Shown: positions 53,166 to 64,000 of the stretch, one piece after another
How the letters are laid out: each line of letters starts with the position of its first letter
Position numbering within the stretch: the first letter of the stretch is position 1
DNA from: Rhabditoides inermis
Lineage: Eukaryota > Nematoda > Chromadorea > Rhabditida > Rhabditidae
DNA: 64,000 nt
Direction of reading: 5' to 3'
Assembly (NCBI GenBank): GCA_963966185.1
Contig: CAWZYM010000217.1
Span: forward strand, 782,501-846,500
The notes under the pieces: generated by a model
Database searches by the model: none
Told to the model about the DNA's origin: nothing
What the model saw: the letters and a program-made list of their open reading frames with translations, nothing else
Translations under genes and position numbers: made by a program

Positions 53166-56100
53166 TGAGAAAAATATACTGAACCGAGTGCGTTTTAGCC
53201 TCTTAACTGATAGATGGAAGATAATGGACCGCTTATCATTTGTGAACGTCAAGTTTCATATACTATGCGATATTCGATTAGCAATTTGCTTAAGAGTGGT
53301 GACGACCTGTGATATTCTGAGAAAAATATACTGAACCGAGTGCGTTCTAGCCTCTTAACTGATAGATGGAAGATAATGGACCGCTTATCATTTGTGAACG
53401 TCAAGTTTCATATACTATGCGATATTCGATTAGCAATTTGCATAAGAGTGGTGACGACCTGTGATATTCTGAGAAAAATATACTGAACCGAGTGCGTTCT
53501 AGCCTCTTAACTGATAGATGGAAGATAATGGACTGCTTATCAATTGTGAACGTCAAGTTTCATATACTATGCGATATTCGATTAGCAATTTGCATAAGAG
53601 TGGTGACGACCTGTGATATTCTGAGAAAATTATACTGAACCGAGTGCGTTCTAGCCTCTTAACTGATAGATGGAAGATAATGGACTGCTTATCATTTGTG
53701 AACGTCAAGTTTCATATACTATGCGATATTCGATTAGCAATTTGCATAAGAGTGGTGACGACCTGTGATATTCTGAGAAAAATATACTGAACCGAGTGCG
53801 TTTTAGCCTCTTAACTGATAGATGGAAGATAATGGACCGCTTATCATTTGTGAACGTCAAGTTTCATATACTATGCGATATTCGATTAGCAATTTGCATA
53901 AGAGTGGTGACGACCTGTGATATTCTGAGAAAAATATACTGAACTGAGTGCGTTCTAGCCTCTTAACTGATAGATGGAAGATAATGGACCGCTTATCATT
54001 TGTGAACGTCAAGTTTCATATACTATGCGATATTCGATTAGCAATTTGCATAAGAGTGGTGACGACCTGTGATATTCTGAGAAAAATATACTGAACCGAG
54101 TGCGTTCTAGCCTCTTAACTGATAGATGGAAGATAATGGACTGCTTATCATTTGTGAACGTCAAGTTTCATATTTTATGCGATATTCGATTAGCAATTTG
54201 CATAAGAGTGGTGACGACCTGTGATGTTCTGAGAAAAATATACTGAACCGAGTGCGTTCTAGCCTCTTAACTGATAGATGGAAGATAATGGACTGCTTAT
54301 CATTTGTGAACGTCAAGTTTCATATTTTATGCGATATTCGATTAGCAATTTGCATAAGAGTGGTGACGACCTGTGATATTCTGAGAAAAATATACTGAAC
54401 CGAGTGCGTTCTAGCCTCTTAACTGATAGATGGAAGATAATGGACCGCTTATCATTTGTGAACGTCAAGTTTCATATACTATGCGATATTCGATTAGCAA
54501 TTTGCATAAGAGTGGTGACGACCTGTGATATTCTGAGAAAAATATACTGAACCGAGTGCGTTCTAGCCTCTTAACTGATAGATGGAAGATAATGGACCGC
54601 TTATCATTTGTGAACGTCAAGTTTCATATAATATGCGATATTCGATTAGCAATTTGCATATTAGTGGTGACGACCTGTGATATTCTGAGAAAAATATACT
54701 GAACCGAGTGCGTTCTAGCCTCTTAACTGATAGATGGAAGATAATGGACCGCTTATCATTTGTGAACGTCAAGTTTCATATACTATGCGATATTCGATTA
54801 GCAATTTGCATAAGAGTGGTGACGACCTGTGATATTCTGAGAAAAATATACTGAACCGAGTGCGTTCTAGCCTCTTAACTGATAGATGGAAGATAATGGA
54901 CCGCTTATCATTTGTGAACGTCAAGTTTCATATACTATGCGATATTCGATTAGCAATTTGCATAAGAGTGGTGACGACCTGTGATATTCTGAGAAAAATA
55001 TACTGAACCGAGTGCGTTCTAGCCTCTTAACTGATAGATGGAAGATAATGGACCGCTTATCATTTGTGAACGTCAAGTTTCATATACTATGCGATATTCG
55101 ATTAGCAATTTGCATAAGAGTGGTGACGACCTGTGATATTCTGAGAAAAATATACTGAACCGAGTGCGTTTAGCCTCTTAACTGATAGATGGAAGATAAT
55201 GGACCGCTTAACATTTGTGAACGTCAAGTTTCATATACTATGCGATATTCGATTAGCAATTTGCATAAGAGTGGTGACGACCTGTGATATTCTGAGAAAA
55301 ATATACTGAACCGAGTGCGTTTTAGCCTCTTAACTGATAGATGGAAGATAATGGACCGCTTATCATTTGTGAACGTCAAGTTTCATATACTATGCGATAT
55401 TCGATTAGCAATTTGCATAAGAGTGGTGACGACCTGTGATAATCTGAGAAAAATATACTGAACCGAGTGCGTTCTAGCCTCTTAACTGATAGATGGAAGA
55501 TAATGGACCGCTTATCATTTGTGAACGTCAAGTTTCATATACTATGCGATATTCGATTAGCAATTTGCATAAGAGTGGTGACGACCTGTGATATTCTGAG
55601 AAAAATATACTGAACCGAGTGCGTTCTAGCCTCTTAACTGATAGATGGAAGATAATGGACCGCTTATCATTTGTGAACGTCAAGTTTCAAATACTATGCG
55701 ATATTCGATTATCAATTTGCATAAGAGTGGTGACGACCTGTGATATTCTGAGAAAAATATACTGAACCGAGTGCGTTCTAGCCTCTTAACTGATAGATGG
55801 AAGATAATGGACTGCTTATCAATTGTGAACGTCAAGTTTCATATACTATGCGATATTCGATTAGCAATTTGCATAAGAGTGGTGACGACCTGTGATATTC
55901 TGAGAAAATTATACTGAACCGAGTGCGTTCTAGCCTCTTAACTGATAGATGGAAGATAATGGACTGCTTATCATTTGTGAACGTCAAGTTTCATATACTA
56001 TGCGATATTCGATTAGCAATTTGCATAAGAGTGGTGACGACCTGTGATATTCTGAGAAAAATATACTGAACCGAGTGCGTTTTAGCCTCTTAACTGATAG

Positions 56101-59100
56101 ATGGAAGATAATGGACCGCTTATCATTTGTGAACGTCAAGTTTCATATACTATGCGATATTCGATTAGCAATTTGCATAAGAGTGGTGACGACCTGTGAT
56201 ATTCTGAGAAAAATATACTGAACTGAGTGCGTTCTAGCCTCTTAACTGATAGATGGAAGATAATGGACCGCTTATCATTTGTGAACGTCAAGTTTCATAT
56301 ACTATGCGATATTCGATTAGCAATTTGCATAAGAGTGGTGACGACCTGTGATATTCTGAGAAAAATATACTGAACCGAGTGCGTTCTAGCCTCTTAACTG
56401 ATAGATGGAAGATAATGGACTGCTTATCATTTGTGAACGTCAAGTTTCATATTTTATGCGATATTCGATTAGCAATTTGCATAAGAGTGGTGACGACCTG
56501 TGATGTTCTGAGAAAAATATACTGAACCGAGTGCGTTCTAGCCTCTTAACTGATAGATGGAAGATAATGGACTGCTTATCATTTGTGAACGTCAAGTTTC
56601 ATATTTTATGCGATATTCGATTAGCAATTTGCATAAGAGTGGTGACGACCTGTGATATTCTGAGAAAAATATACTGAACCGAGTGCGTTCTAGCCTCTTA
56701 ACTGATAGATGGAAGATAATGGACCGCTTATCATTTGTGAACGTCAAGTTTCATATACTATGCGATATTCGATTAGCAATTTGCATAAGAGTGGTGACGA
56801 CCTGTGATATTCTGAGAAAAATATACTGAACCGAGTGCGTTCTAGCCTCTTAACTGATAGATGGAAGATAATGGACCGCTTATCATTTGTGAACGTCAAG
56901 TTTCATATAATATGCGATATTCGATTAGCAATTTGCATATTAGTGGTGACGACCTGTGATATTCTGAGAAAAATATACTGAACCGAGTGCGTTCTAGCCT
57001 CTTAACTGATAGATGGAAGATAATGGACCGCTTATCATTTGTGAACGTCAAGTTTCATATACTATGCGATATTCGATTAGCAATTTGCATAAGAGTGGTG
57101 ACGACCTGTGATATTCTGAGAAAAATATACTGAACCGAGTGCGTTCTAGCCTCTTAACTGATAGATGGAAGATAATGGACTGCTTATCAATTGTGAACGT
57201 CAAGTTTCATATACTATGCGATATTCGATTAGCAATTTGCATAAGAGTGGTGACGACCTGTGATATTCTGAGAAAAATATACTGAACCGAGTGCGTTCTA
57301 GCCTCTTAACTGATAGATGGAAGATAATGGACCGCTTATCATTTGTGAACGTCAAGTTTCATATACTATGCGATATTCGATTAGCAATTTGCATAAGAGT
57401 GGTGACGACCTGTGATATTCTGAGAAAAATATACTGAACCGAGTGCGTTTTAGCCTCTTAACTGATAGATGGAAGATAATGGACCGCTTATCATTTGTGA
57501 ACGTCAAGTTTCATATACTATGCGATATTCGATTAGCAATTTGCATAAGAGTGGTGACGACCTGTGATATTCTGAGAAAAATATACTGAACCGAGTGCGT
57601 TCTAGCCTCTTAACTGATAGATGGAAGATAATGGACTGCTTATCAATTGTGAACGTCAAGTTTCATATACTATGCGATATTCGATTAGCAATTTGCATAA
57701 GAGTGGTGACGACCTGTGATATTCTGAGAAAATTACACTGAACCGAGTGCGTTCTAGCCTCTTAACTGATAGATGGAAGATAATGGACTGCTTATCATTT
57801 GTGAACGTCAAGTTTCATATACTATGCGATATTCGATTAGCAATTTGCATAAGAGTGGTGACGACCTGTGATATTCTGAGAAAAATATACTGAACCGAGT
57901 GCGTTTTAGCCTCTTAACTGATAGATGGAAGATAATGGACCGCTTATCATTTGTGAACGTCAAGTTTCATATACTATGCGATATTCGATTAGCAATTTGC
58001 ATAAGAGTGGTGACGACCTGTGATATTCTGAGAAAAATATACTGAACTGAGTGCGTTCTAGCCTCTTAACTGATAGATGGAAGATAATGGACCGCTTATC
58101 ATTTGTGAACGTCAAGTTTCATATACTATGCGATATTCGATTAGCAATTTGCATAAGAGTGGTGACGACCTGTGATATTCTGAGAAAAATATACTGAACC
58201 GAATGCGTTCTAGCCTCTTAACTGATAGATGGAAGATAATGGACCGCTTATCATTTGTGAACGTCAAGTTTCATATACTATGCGATATTCGATTAGCAAT
58301 TTGCATAAGAGTGGTGACGACCTGTGATATTCTGAGAAAAATATACTGAACCGAGTGCGTTCTAGCCTCTTAACTGATAGATGGAAGATAATGGACCGCT
58401 TATCATTTGTGAACGTCAAGTTTCATATACTATGCGATATTCGATTAGCAATTTGCATAAGAGTGGTGACGACCTGTGATATTCTGAGAAAAATATACTG
58501 AACCGAAAGCGTTCTAGCCTCTTAACTGATAGATGGAAGATAATGGACCGCTTATCATTTGTGAACGTCAAGTTTCAAATACTATGCGATATTCGATTAG
58601 CAATTTGCATAAGAGTGGTGACGACCTGTGATATTCTGAGAAAAAATATACTGAACCGAGTGCGTTTTAGCCTCTTAACTGATAGATGGAAGATAATGGA
58701 CTGCTTATCAATTGTGAACGTCAAGTTTCATATACTATGCGATATTCGATTAGCAATTTGCATAAGAGTGGTGACGACCTGTGATATTCTGAGAAAAATA
58801 TACTGAACCGAGTGCGTTCTAGCCTCTTAACTGATAGATGGAAGATAATGGACCGCTTATCATTTGTGAACGTCAAGTTTCATATACTATGCGATATTCG
58901 ATTAGCAATTTGCATAAGAGTGGTGACGACCTGTGATATTCTGAGAAAAATATACTGAACCGAGTGCGTTCTAGCCTCTTAACTGATAGATGGAAGATAA
59001 TGGACTGCTTATCAATTGTGAACGTCAAGTTTCATATACTATGCGATATTCGATTAGCAATTTGCATAAGAGTGGTGACGACCTGTGATATTCTGAGAAA

Positions 59101-59497
59101 AATATACTGAACCGAGTGCGTTTTAGCCTCTTAACTGATAGATGGAAGATAATGGACCGCTTATCATTTGTGAAGGTCAAGTTTCATATACTATGCGATA
59201 TTCGATTAGCAATTTGCATAAGAGTGGTGACGATCTGTGATATTCTGAGAAAAATATACTGAACCGAGTGCGTTCTAGCCTCTTAACTGATAGATGGAAG
59301 ATAATGGACCGCTTATCATTTGTGAACGTCAAGTTTCATATACTATGCGATATTCGATTAGCAATTTGCATAAGAGTGGTGACGACCTGTGATATTCTGA
59401 GAAAAATATACTGAACCGAATGCGTTCTAGCCTCTTAACTGATAGATGGAAGATAATGGACCGCTTATCATTTGTGAACGTCAAGTTTCATATACTA
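53166..59497 (+). repeat. 152-bp satellite array, third block
   Basis: Satellite resumes at TGAGAAAAATATACTG, completing the interrupted monomer, and continues without a gap to ACTA at 59497. Marker monomers with AAAATTATACTG recur near 53628, 55907 and 57731 (the last as AAATTACACTG), each accompanied by a GAACTGAGTG monomer. The same multi-monomer cassette is therefore iterated. A one-base-short monomer (GTGCGTTTAGCC) lies near 55167, and a GAAAGCG variant near 58505. Confidence 0.98.
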
Positions 59498-59500
59498 TTA

Positions 59501-59525
59501 GAGAGGGCGCGCAGCGCCCTCTCTT
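59501..59525. other. Terminal perfect hairpin of the Helitron-like insert
   Basis: AGAGAGGGCGC, three-base loop GCA, then GCGCCCTCTCT: an 11-bp perfect stem at the extreme left end of the insert. In a Helitron this would be the 3' termination hairpin on the minus strand. A transcription terminator is not implied in a eukaryote. Confidence 0.85.
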
Positions 59526-60002
59526 TTGGCTTAGGATAGGGCTCGCGCCAGAATTTTCAAAAAGTGATATCCAAAGGTCATGTTAACAACAATGTGGACT
59601 CAACCAAATCATGTTAGTTAGATTCGCACCGTTCCGTAGGACAGATCATTGGTCATGGGCATCTTTGTATCTTTTCTCCGAACGAAGTTATGAGCGATCT
59701 CGCGCACCCATGAGGTGAGAGGCCAGCGTGTGGGTGGGTGGGTGGGTGTCGTGTCCGGTAACTCTGACTCTCTCCCGAAAGCGTATTCTCTCGCGTTTTC
59801 TGCGCTTGTTCTCCAACTAGCACTTTGAGTGTAGTTCGCCCCGCCGCCGCCAGCGTCTAATTCGCGCCGGGTTTGCGTTGTTTTGGGTCCGCCAACTATA
59901 ACCAGGAGAAAGAGCGCAGTAGGCGCGACTCCGAACGGTAGTGAGAAAATATGTGGGGAAAACGTTTTGTGAAACGTAACGGCGATCCGAAACGTAACGT
60001 GT
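59526..60002. other. Non-coding body of the Helitron-like insert
   Basis: Mixed-composition sequence with a G+C-rich centre (CGCCCCGCCGCCGCCAGCG near 59838). A direct repeat GAAACGTAACG lies at 59971-59981 and 59989-59999. No protein is recognisable in any frame. The G+C-rich part could be captured promoter or exon sequence from elsewhere, but this cannot be shown from the window. Confidence 0.5.
59732..59746 (+). other. G-quadruplex motif (GGGT)3GGG
   Basis: Four GGG runs separated by single T residues. Sequences with four G3 runs and one-base loops are known to form very stable parallel quadruplexes. It lies in a G+C-rich patch of the insert and is the only such motif noticed in the window. 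Confidence 0.85.
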
Positions 60003-60226
60003 GATCTGTGGTACAGGAGAGTAAGAAGAGAGAGAACGGCCGAGAGTTTGTGTTAGTATTTGTAAACGTTGATAGAAGAGTAGAAAGATATAAAGAGACA
60101 GAGAGAGAAGGGCAGAAAGTGAGAGTGATAGAGAGAACAGTGAAAGAGAGAAAGAAGGAACAGTGAAAGAGAGAGAAGGGACGAAGAGAAGGAGAGAACA
60201 GAGGGAGTGAGAGAGATGAATAGTCA
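60003..60226 (+). repeat. Purine-rich GA tract with short direct repeats
   Basis: Imperfect GAGA-type low-complexity sequence inside the Helitron-like insert. GAACAGTGAAAGAGAG occurs at 60135-60150 and 60158-60173. The stretch GTTTGTGTTAGTATTTGTAA (60046 onward, 23 bp in all) is a third, partial copy of the inverted-repeat arm sequence found downstream. Long minus-strand frames here are Leu/Ser-rich artefacts of the tract. Confidence 0.8.
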
Positions 60227-60276
60227 TAATTCAGCACATATTCAAAATTTCTATGAAATTTAACAAAAGGACATAT

Positions 60277-60378
60277 ATTTTCTTTGAAAAGTACTTGCGT
60301 AAACAGATGAACTTTGTCTTATCCCAATGCAGCAAAAGCACATACATAAAGCGTTTACAAATACTAACACAAACCTGC
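60277..60378 (+). repeat. 102-bp inverted-repeat arm, inner copy
   Basis: Matches the reverse complement of 60461-60562 at 101 of 102 positions; the single difference is TACAAATAC against TACGAATAC. The pair can fold into a long hairpin with an 82-bp loop that is partly GA-rich. Confidence 0.95.
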
Positions 60379-60460
60379 GCATTCGGGAAAGTTCTGTCTG
60401 TTGATACTAACCAGTGAACACAAATAGGAGAGATAAGAGAGAAAGAGAGGATAGAGAGGT

Positions 60461-60562
60461 GCAGGTTTGTGTTAGTATTCGTAAACGCTTTATGTATGTG
60501 CTTTTGCTGCATTGGGATAAGACAAAGTTCATCTGTTTACGCAAGTACTTTTCAAAGAAAAT
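60461..60562 (-). repeat. 102-bp inverted-repeat arm, at the right end of the insert
   Basis: Partner of 60277-60378, ending at the satellite junction; its last two bases (AT) overlap the satellite ATGCG. The near-identity of the arms points to a recent origin by snap-back copying of the element end, or to a palindrome-forming step. Confidence 0.95.
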
Positions 60563-63500
60563 GCGATATTCGATTAGCAATTTGCATAAGAGTGGTGACG
60601 ACCTGTGATATTCTGAGAAAAATATACTGAACCGAGTGCGTTCTAGCCTCTTAACTGATAGATGGAAGATAATGGACCGCTTATCATTTGTGAACGTCAA
60701 GTTTCATATACTATGCGATATTCGATTAGCAATTTGCATAAGAGTGGTGACGACCTGTGATATTCTGAGAAAAATATACTGAACCGAGTGCGTTCTAGCC
60801 TCTTAACTGATAGATGGAAGATAATGGACCGCTTATCATTTGTGAACGTCAAGTTTCAAATACTATGCGATATTCGATTAGCAATTTGCATAAGAGTGGT
60901 GACGACCTGTGATATTCTGAGAAAAAATATACTGAACCGAGTGCGTTTTAGCCTCTTAACTGATAGATGGAAGATAATGGACTGCTTATCAATTGTGAAC
61001 GTCAAGTTTCATATACTATGCGATATTCGATTAGCAATTTGCATAAGAGTGGTGACGACCTGTGATATTCTGAGAAAAATATACTGAACCGAGTGCGTTC
61101 TAGCCTCTTAACTGATAGATGGAAGATAATGGACCGCTTATCATTTGTGAACGTCAAGTTTCATATACTATGCGATATTCGATTAGCAATTTGCATAAGA
61201 GTGGTGACGACCTGTGATATTCTGAGAAAAATATACTGAACCGAGTGCGTTCTAGCCTCTTAACTGATAGATGGAAGATAATGGACTGCTTATCAATTGT
61301 GAACGTCAAGTTTCATATACTATGCGATATTCGATTAGCAATTTGCATAAGAGTGGTGACGACCTGTGATATTCTGAGAAAAATATACTGAACCGAGTGC
61401 GTTTTAGCCTCTTAACTGATAGATGGAAGATAATGGACCGCTTATCATTTGTGAAGGTCAAGTTTCATATACTATGCGATATTCGATTAGCAATTTGCAT
61501 AAGAGTGGTGACGATCTGTGATATTCTGAGAAAAATATACTGAACCGAGTGCGTTCTAGCCTCTTAACTGATAGATGGAAGATAATGGACCGCTTATCAT
61601 TTGTGAACGTCAAGTTTCATATACTATGCGATATTCGATTAGCAATTTGCATAAGAGTGGTGACGACCTGTGATATTCTGAGAAAAATATACTGAACCGA
61701 GTGCGTTTTAGCCTCTTAACTGATAGATGGAAGATAATGGACCGCTTATCATTTGTGAACGTCAAGTTTCATATACTATGCGATATTCGATTAGCAATTT
61801 GCATAAGAGTGGTGACGACCTGTGATATTCTGAGAAAAATATACTGAACCGAGTGCGTTCTAGCCTCTTAACTGATAGATGGAAGATAATGGACCGCTTA
61901 TCATTTGTGAACGTCAAGTTTCATATAATATGCGATATTCGATTAGCAATTTGCATATTAGTGGTGACGACCTGTGATATTCTGAGAAAAATATACTGAA
62001 CCGAGTGCGTTCTAGCCTCTTAACTGATAGATGGAAGATAATGGACCGCTTATCATTTGTGAACGTCAAGTTTCATATACTATGCGATATTCGATTAGCA
62101 ATTTGCATAAGAGTGGTGACGACCTGTGATATTCTGAGAAAAATATACTGAACCGAGTGCGTTCTAGCCTCTTAACTGATAGATGGAAGATAATGGACTG
62201 CTTATCAATTGTGAACGTCAAGTTTCATATACTATGCGATATTCGATTAGCAATTTGCATAAGAGTGGTGACGACCTGTGATATTCTGAGAAAAATATAC
62301 TGAACCGAGTGCGTTTTAGCCTCTTAACTGATAGATGGAAGATAATGGACCGCTTATCATTTGTGAAGGTCAAGTTTCATATACTATGCGATATTCGATT
62401 AGCAATTTGCATAAGAGTGGTGACGATCTGTGATATTCTGAGAAAAATATACTGAACCGAGTGCGTTTTAGCCTCTTAACTGATAGATGGAAGATAATGG
62501 ACCGCTTATCATTTGTGAACGTCAAGTTTCATATACTATGCGATATTCGATTAGCAATTTGCATAAGAGTGGTGACGACCTGTGATATTCTGAGAAAAAT
62601 ATACTGAACCGAATGCGTTCTAGCCTCTTAACTGATAGATGGAAGATAATGGACCGCTTATCATTTGTGAACGTCAAGTTTCATATACTATGCGATATTC
62701 GATTAGCAATTTGCATAAGAGTGGTGACGACCTGTGATATTCTGAGAAAAATATACTGAACCGAGTGCGTTCTAGCCTCTTAACTGATAGATGGAAGATA
62801 ATGGACCGCTTATCATTTGTGAACGTCAAGTTTCATATACTATGCGATATTCGATTAGCAATTTGCATAAGAGTGGTGACGACCTGTGATATTCTGAGAA
62901 AAATATACTGAACCGAGTGCGTTCTAGCCTCTTAACTGATAGATGGAAGATAATGGACCGCTTATCATTTGTGAACGTCAAGTTTCAAATACTATGCGAT
63001 ATTCGATTAGCAATTTGCATAAGAGTGGTGACGACCTGTGATATTCTGAGAAAAATATACTGAACCGAGTGCGTTTTAGCCTCTTAACTGATAGATGGAA
63101 GATAATGGACTGCTTATCAATTGTGAACGTCAAGTTTCATATACTATGCGATATTCGATTAGCAATTTGCATAAGAGTGGTGACGACCTGTGATATTCTG
63201 AGAAAAATATACTGAACCGAGTGCGTTCTAGCCTCTTAACTGATAGATGGAAGATAATGGACCGCTTATCATTTGTGAACGTCAAGTTTCATATACTATG
63301 CGATATTCGATTAGCAATTTGCATAAGAGTGGTGACGACCTGTGATATTCTGAGAAAAATATACTGAACCGAGTGCGTTCTAGCCTCTTAACTGATAGAT
63401 GGAAGATAATGGACTGCTTATCAATTGTGAACGTCAAGTTTCATATACTATGCGATATTCGATTAGCAATTTGCATAAGAGTGGTGACGACCTGTGATAT

Positions 63501-64000
63501 TCTGAGAAAAATATACTGAACCGAGTGCGTTTTAGCCTCTTAACTGATAGATGGAAGATAATGGACCGCTTATCATTTGTGAAGGTCAAGTTTCATATAC
63601 TATGCGATATTCGATTAGCAATTTGCATAAGAGTGGTGACGATCTGTGATATTCTGAGAAAAATATACTGAACCGAGTGCGTTCTAGCCTCTTAACTGAT
63701 AGATGGAAGATAATGGACCGCTTATCATTTGTGAACGTCAAGTTTCATATACTATGCGATATTCGATTAGCAATTTGCATAAGAGTGGTGACGACCTGTG
63801 ATATTCTGAGAAAAATATACTGAACCGAGTGCGTTTTAGCCTCTTAACTGATAGATGGAAGATAATGGACCGCTTATCATTTGTGAACGTCAAGTTTCAT
63901 ATACTATGCGATATTCGATTAGCAATTTGCATAAGAGTGGTGACGACCTGTGATATTCTGAGAAAAATATACTGAACCGAGTGCGTTCTAGCCTCTTAAC
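60562..64000 (+). repeat. 152-bp satellite array, fourth block, running off the window
   Basis: Satellite resumes at the T of ATGCGATATTCG and continues to the last base. The order TTTCAAATAC monomer, CAATTG monomer, ordinary, CAATTG, then GAAGGTC with GACGATCTG is the same as in the block just before the insertion (about 58.5-59.3 kb). It recurs again from about 62.9 kb, so this stretch is also organised in multi-monomer units. Confidence 0.98.

Larger units (their letters stand above)
59498..60561 (-). mobile_element. 1,064-bp Helitron-like insertion between A and T
   Basis: The satellite is interrupted inside TATACTATGCG. Flanking GACGACC starts are 1,216 bp apart (152 + 1,064). The insert therefore adds no target duplication if it sits between A (59497) and T (60562), or a 2-bp AT duplication if its ends are drawn one base further in at each side. 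Read on the minus strand, the 3' end is an 11-bp hairpin (AGAGAGGGCGC, loop TGC, GCGCCCTCTCT) finishing in CTAA before T. That fits the Helitron rule of a 3' hairpin, a CTRR end and insertion between A and T. Against it, the 5' end is TTTTCTTTG rather than TC, and the hairpin abuts the terminus rather than lying about ten bases inside. No Rep/helicase is present, so it would be non-autonomous. It may carry captured G+C-rich sequence (about 59700-59900). Confidence 0.55.

Noticed and set aside
59817..60237. Minus-strand frames of 113 and 136 residues over the GA tract
   Set aside because: Leu/Ser/Phe-rich low-complexity translation of a polypurine tract, with no domain. The two frames overlap in different phases.
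60231..60700. Frames of 93-97 residues across the right junction of the third insert
   Set aside because: They run through the 102-bp inverted repeat and on into satellite sequence, so they are junction artefacts.
58543..61087. Longer satellite frames of 87-99 residues at 58543-58806 and 60788-61087
   Set aside because: Both arise where one extra A (AGAAAAAATATAC) restores frame between two monomers. They are copies of one higher-order variant, not genes.
1..64000. CENP-B box in the monomer
   Set aside because: I looked for the TTCG....A..CGGG pattern in both orientations of the consensus monomer and did not find it.
1..64000. tRNA or 5S rRNA origin of the satellite, or Pol III promoter boxes
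   Set aside because: No A-box/B-box pair or cloverleaf-compatible segment was recognised in the monomer. The array looks like a simple satellite.

Overview
The window is eukaryotic, almost entirely satellite DNA, with no bacterial-style genes. About 60.7 kb of the 64 kb is one tandem satellite with a 152-bp consensus monomer (58 G+C in one full monomer written out by hand, about 38 %). There are roughly 400 copies, all head to tail on the same strand apart from a few short inverted pieces. CpG is not visibly depleted (seven CpGs per monomer). Together with the transposon types, this suggests an animal genome, most plausibly an insect or other arthropod. I cannot name the species, and I cannot tell whether the array is centromeric, subtelomeric or on a sex chromosome.

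Layout: satellite 1-42204; a 1,385-bp transposon-like insertion flanked by TTAA (42205-43589); satellite 43590-52331; an 834-bp foldback element with ~300-bp terminal inverted repeats flanked by TGA (52332-53165); satellite 53166-59497; a 1,064-bp Helitron-like insertion (59498-60561); satellite 60562-64000. In each case, removing the insertion (plus one target-site copy where there is one) restores the satellite monomer to its exact length. This fixes the boundaries independently of the element ends.

The satellite has higher-order structure. The first ~17 kb is an older-looking, more heterogeneous domain with small-indel monomers and a perfect-looking tandem duplication of 2,725 bp (5145-7869 and 7870-10594). 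From ~17 kb onward, monomer subtypes follow one another in fixed order in multi-monomer units. Two structurally altered monomers mark these units. One is a 200-bp form with a 48-bp internal duplication. The other is a 212-bp form with a 37-bp inverted segment followed by a 23-bp repeat, which looks like a replication template switch. A 2,192-bp block carrying two of each form recurs three times (24798, 34686, 46472).

No complete, confidently functional protein-coding gene is present. The only gene-like content lies in the TTAA element, where several short open segments sit next to splice-like signals and the last segments are Ser/Arg-rich. It may be a captured or decayed gene fragment. The short ORFs in the satellite are repeats of the monomer read in chance frames and are not annotated as genes.
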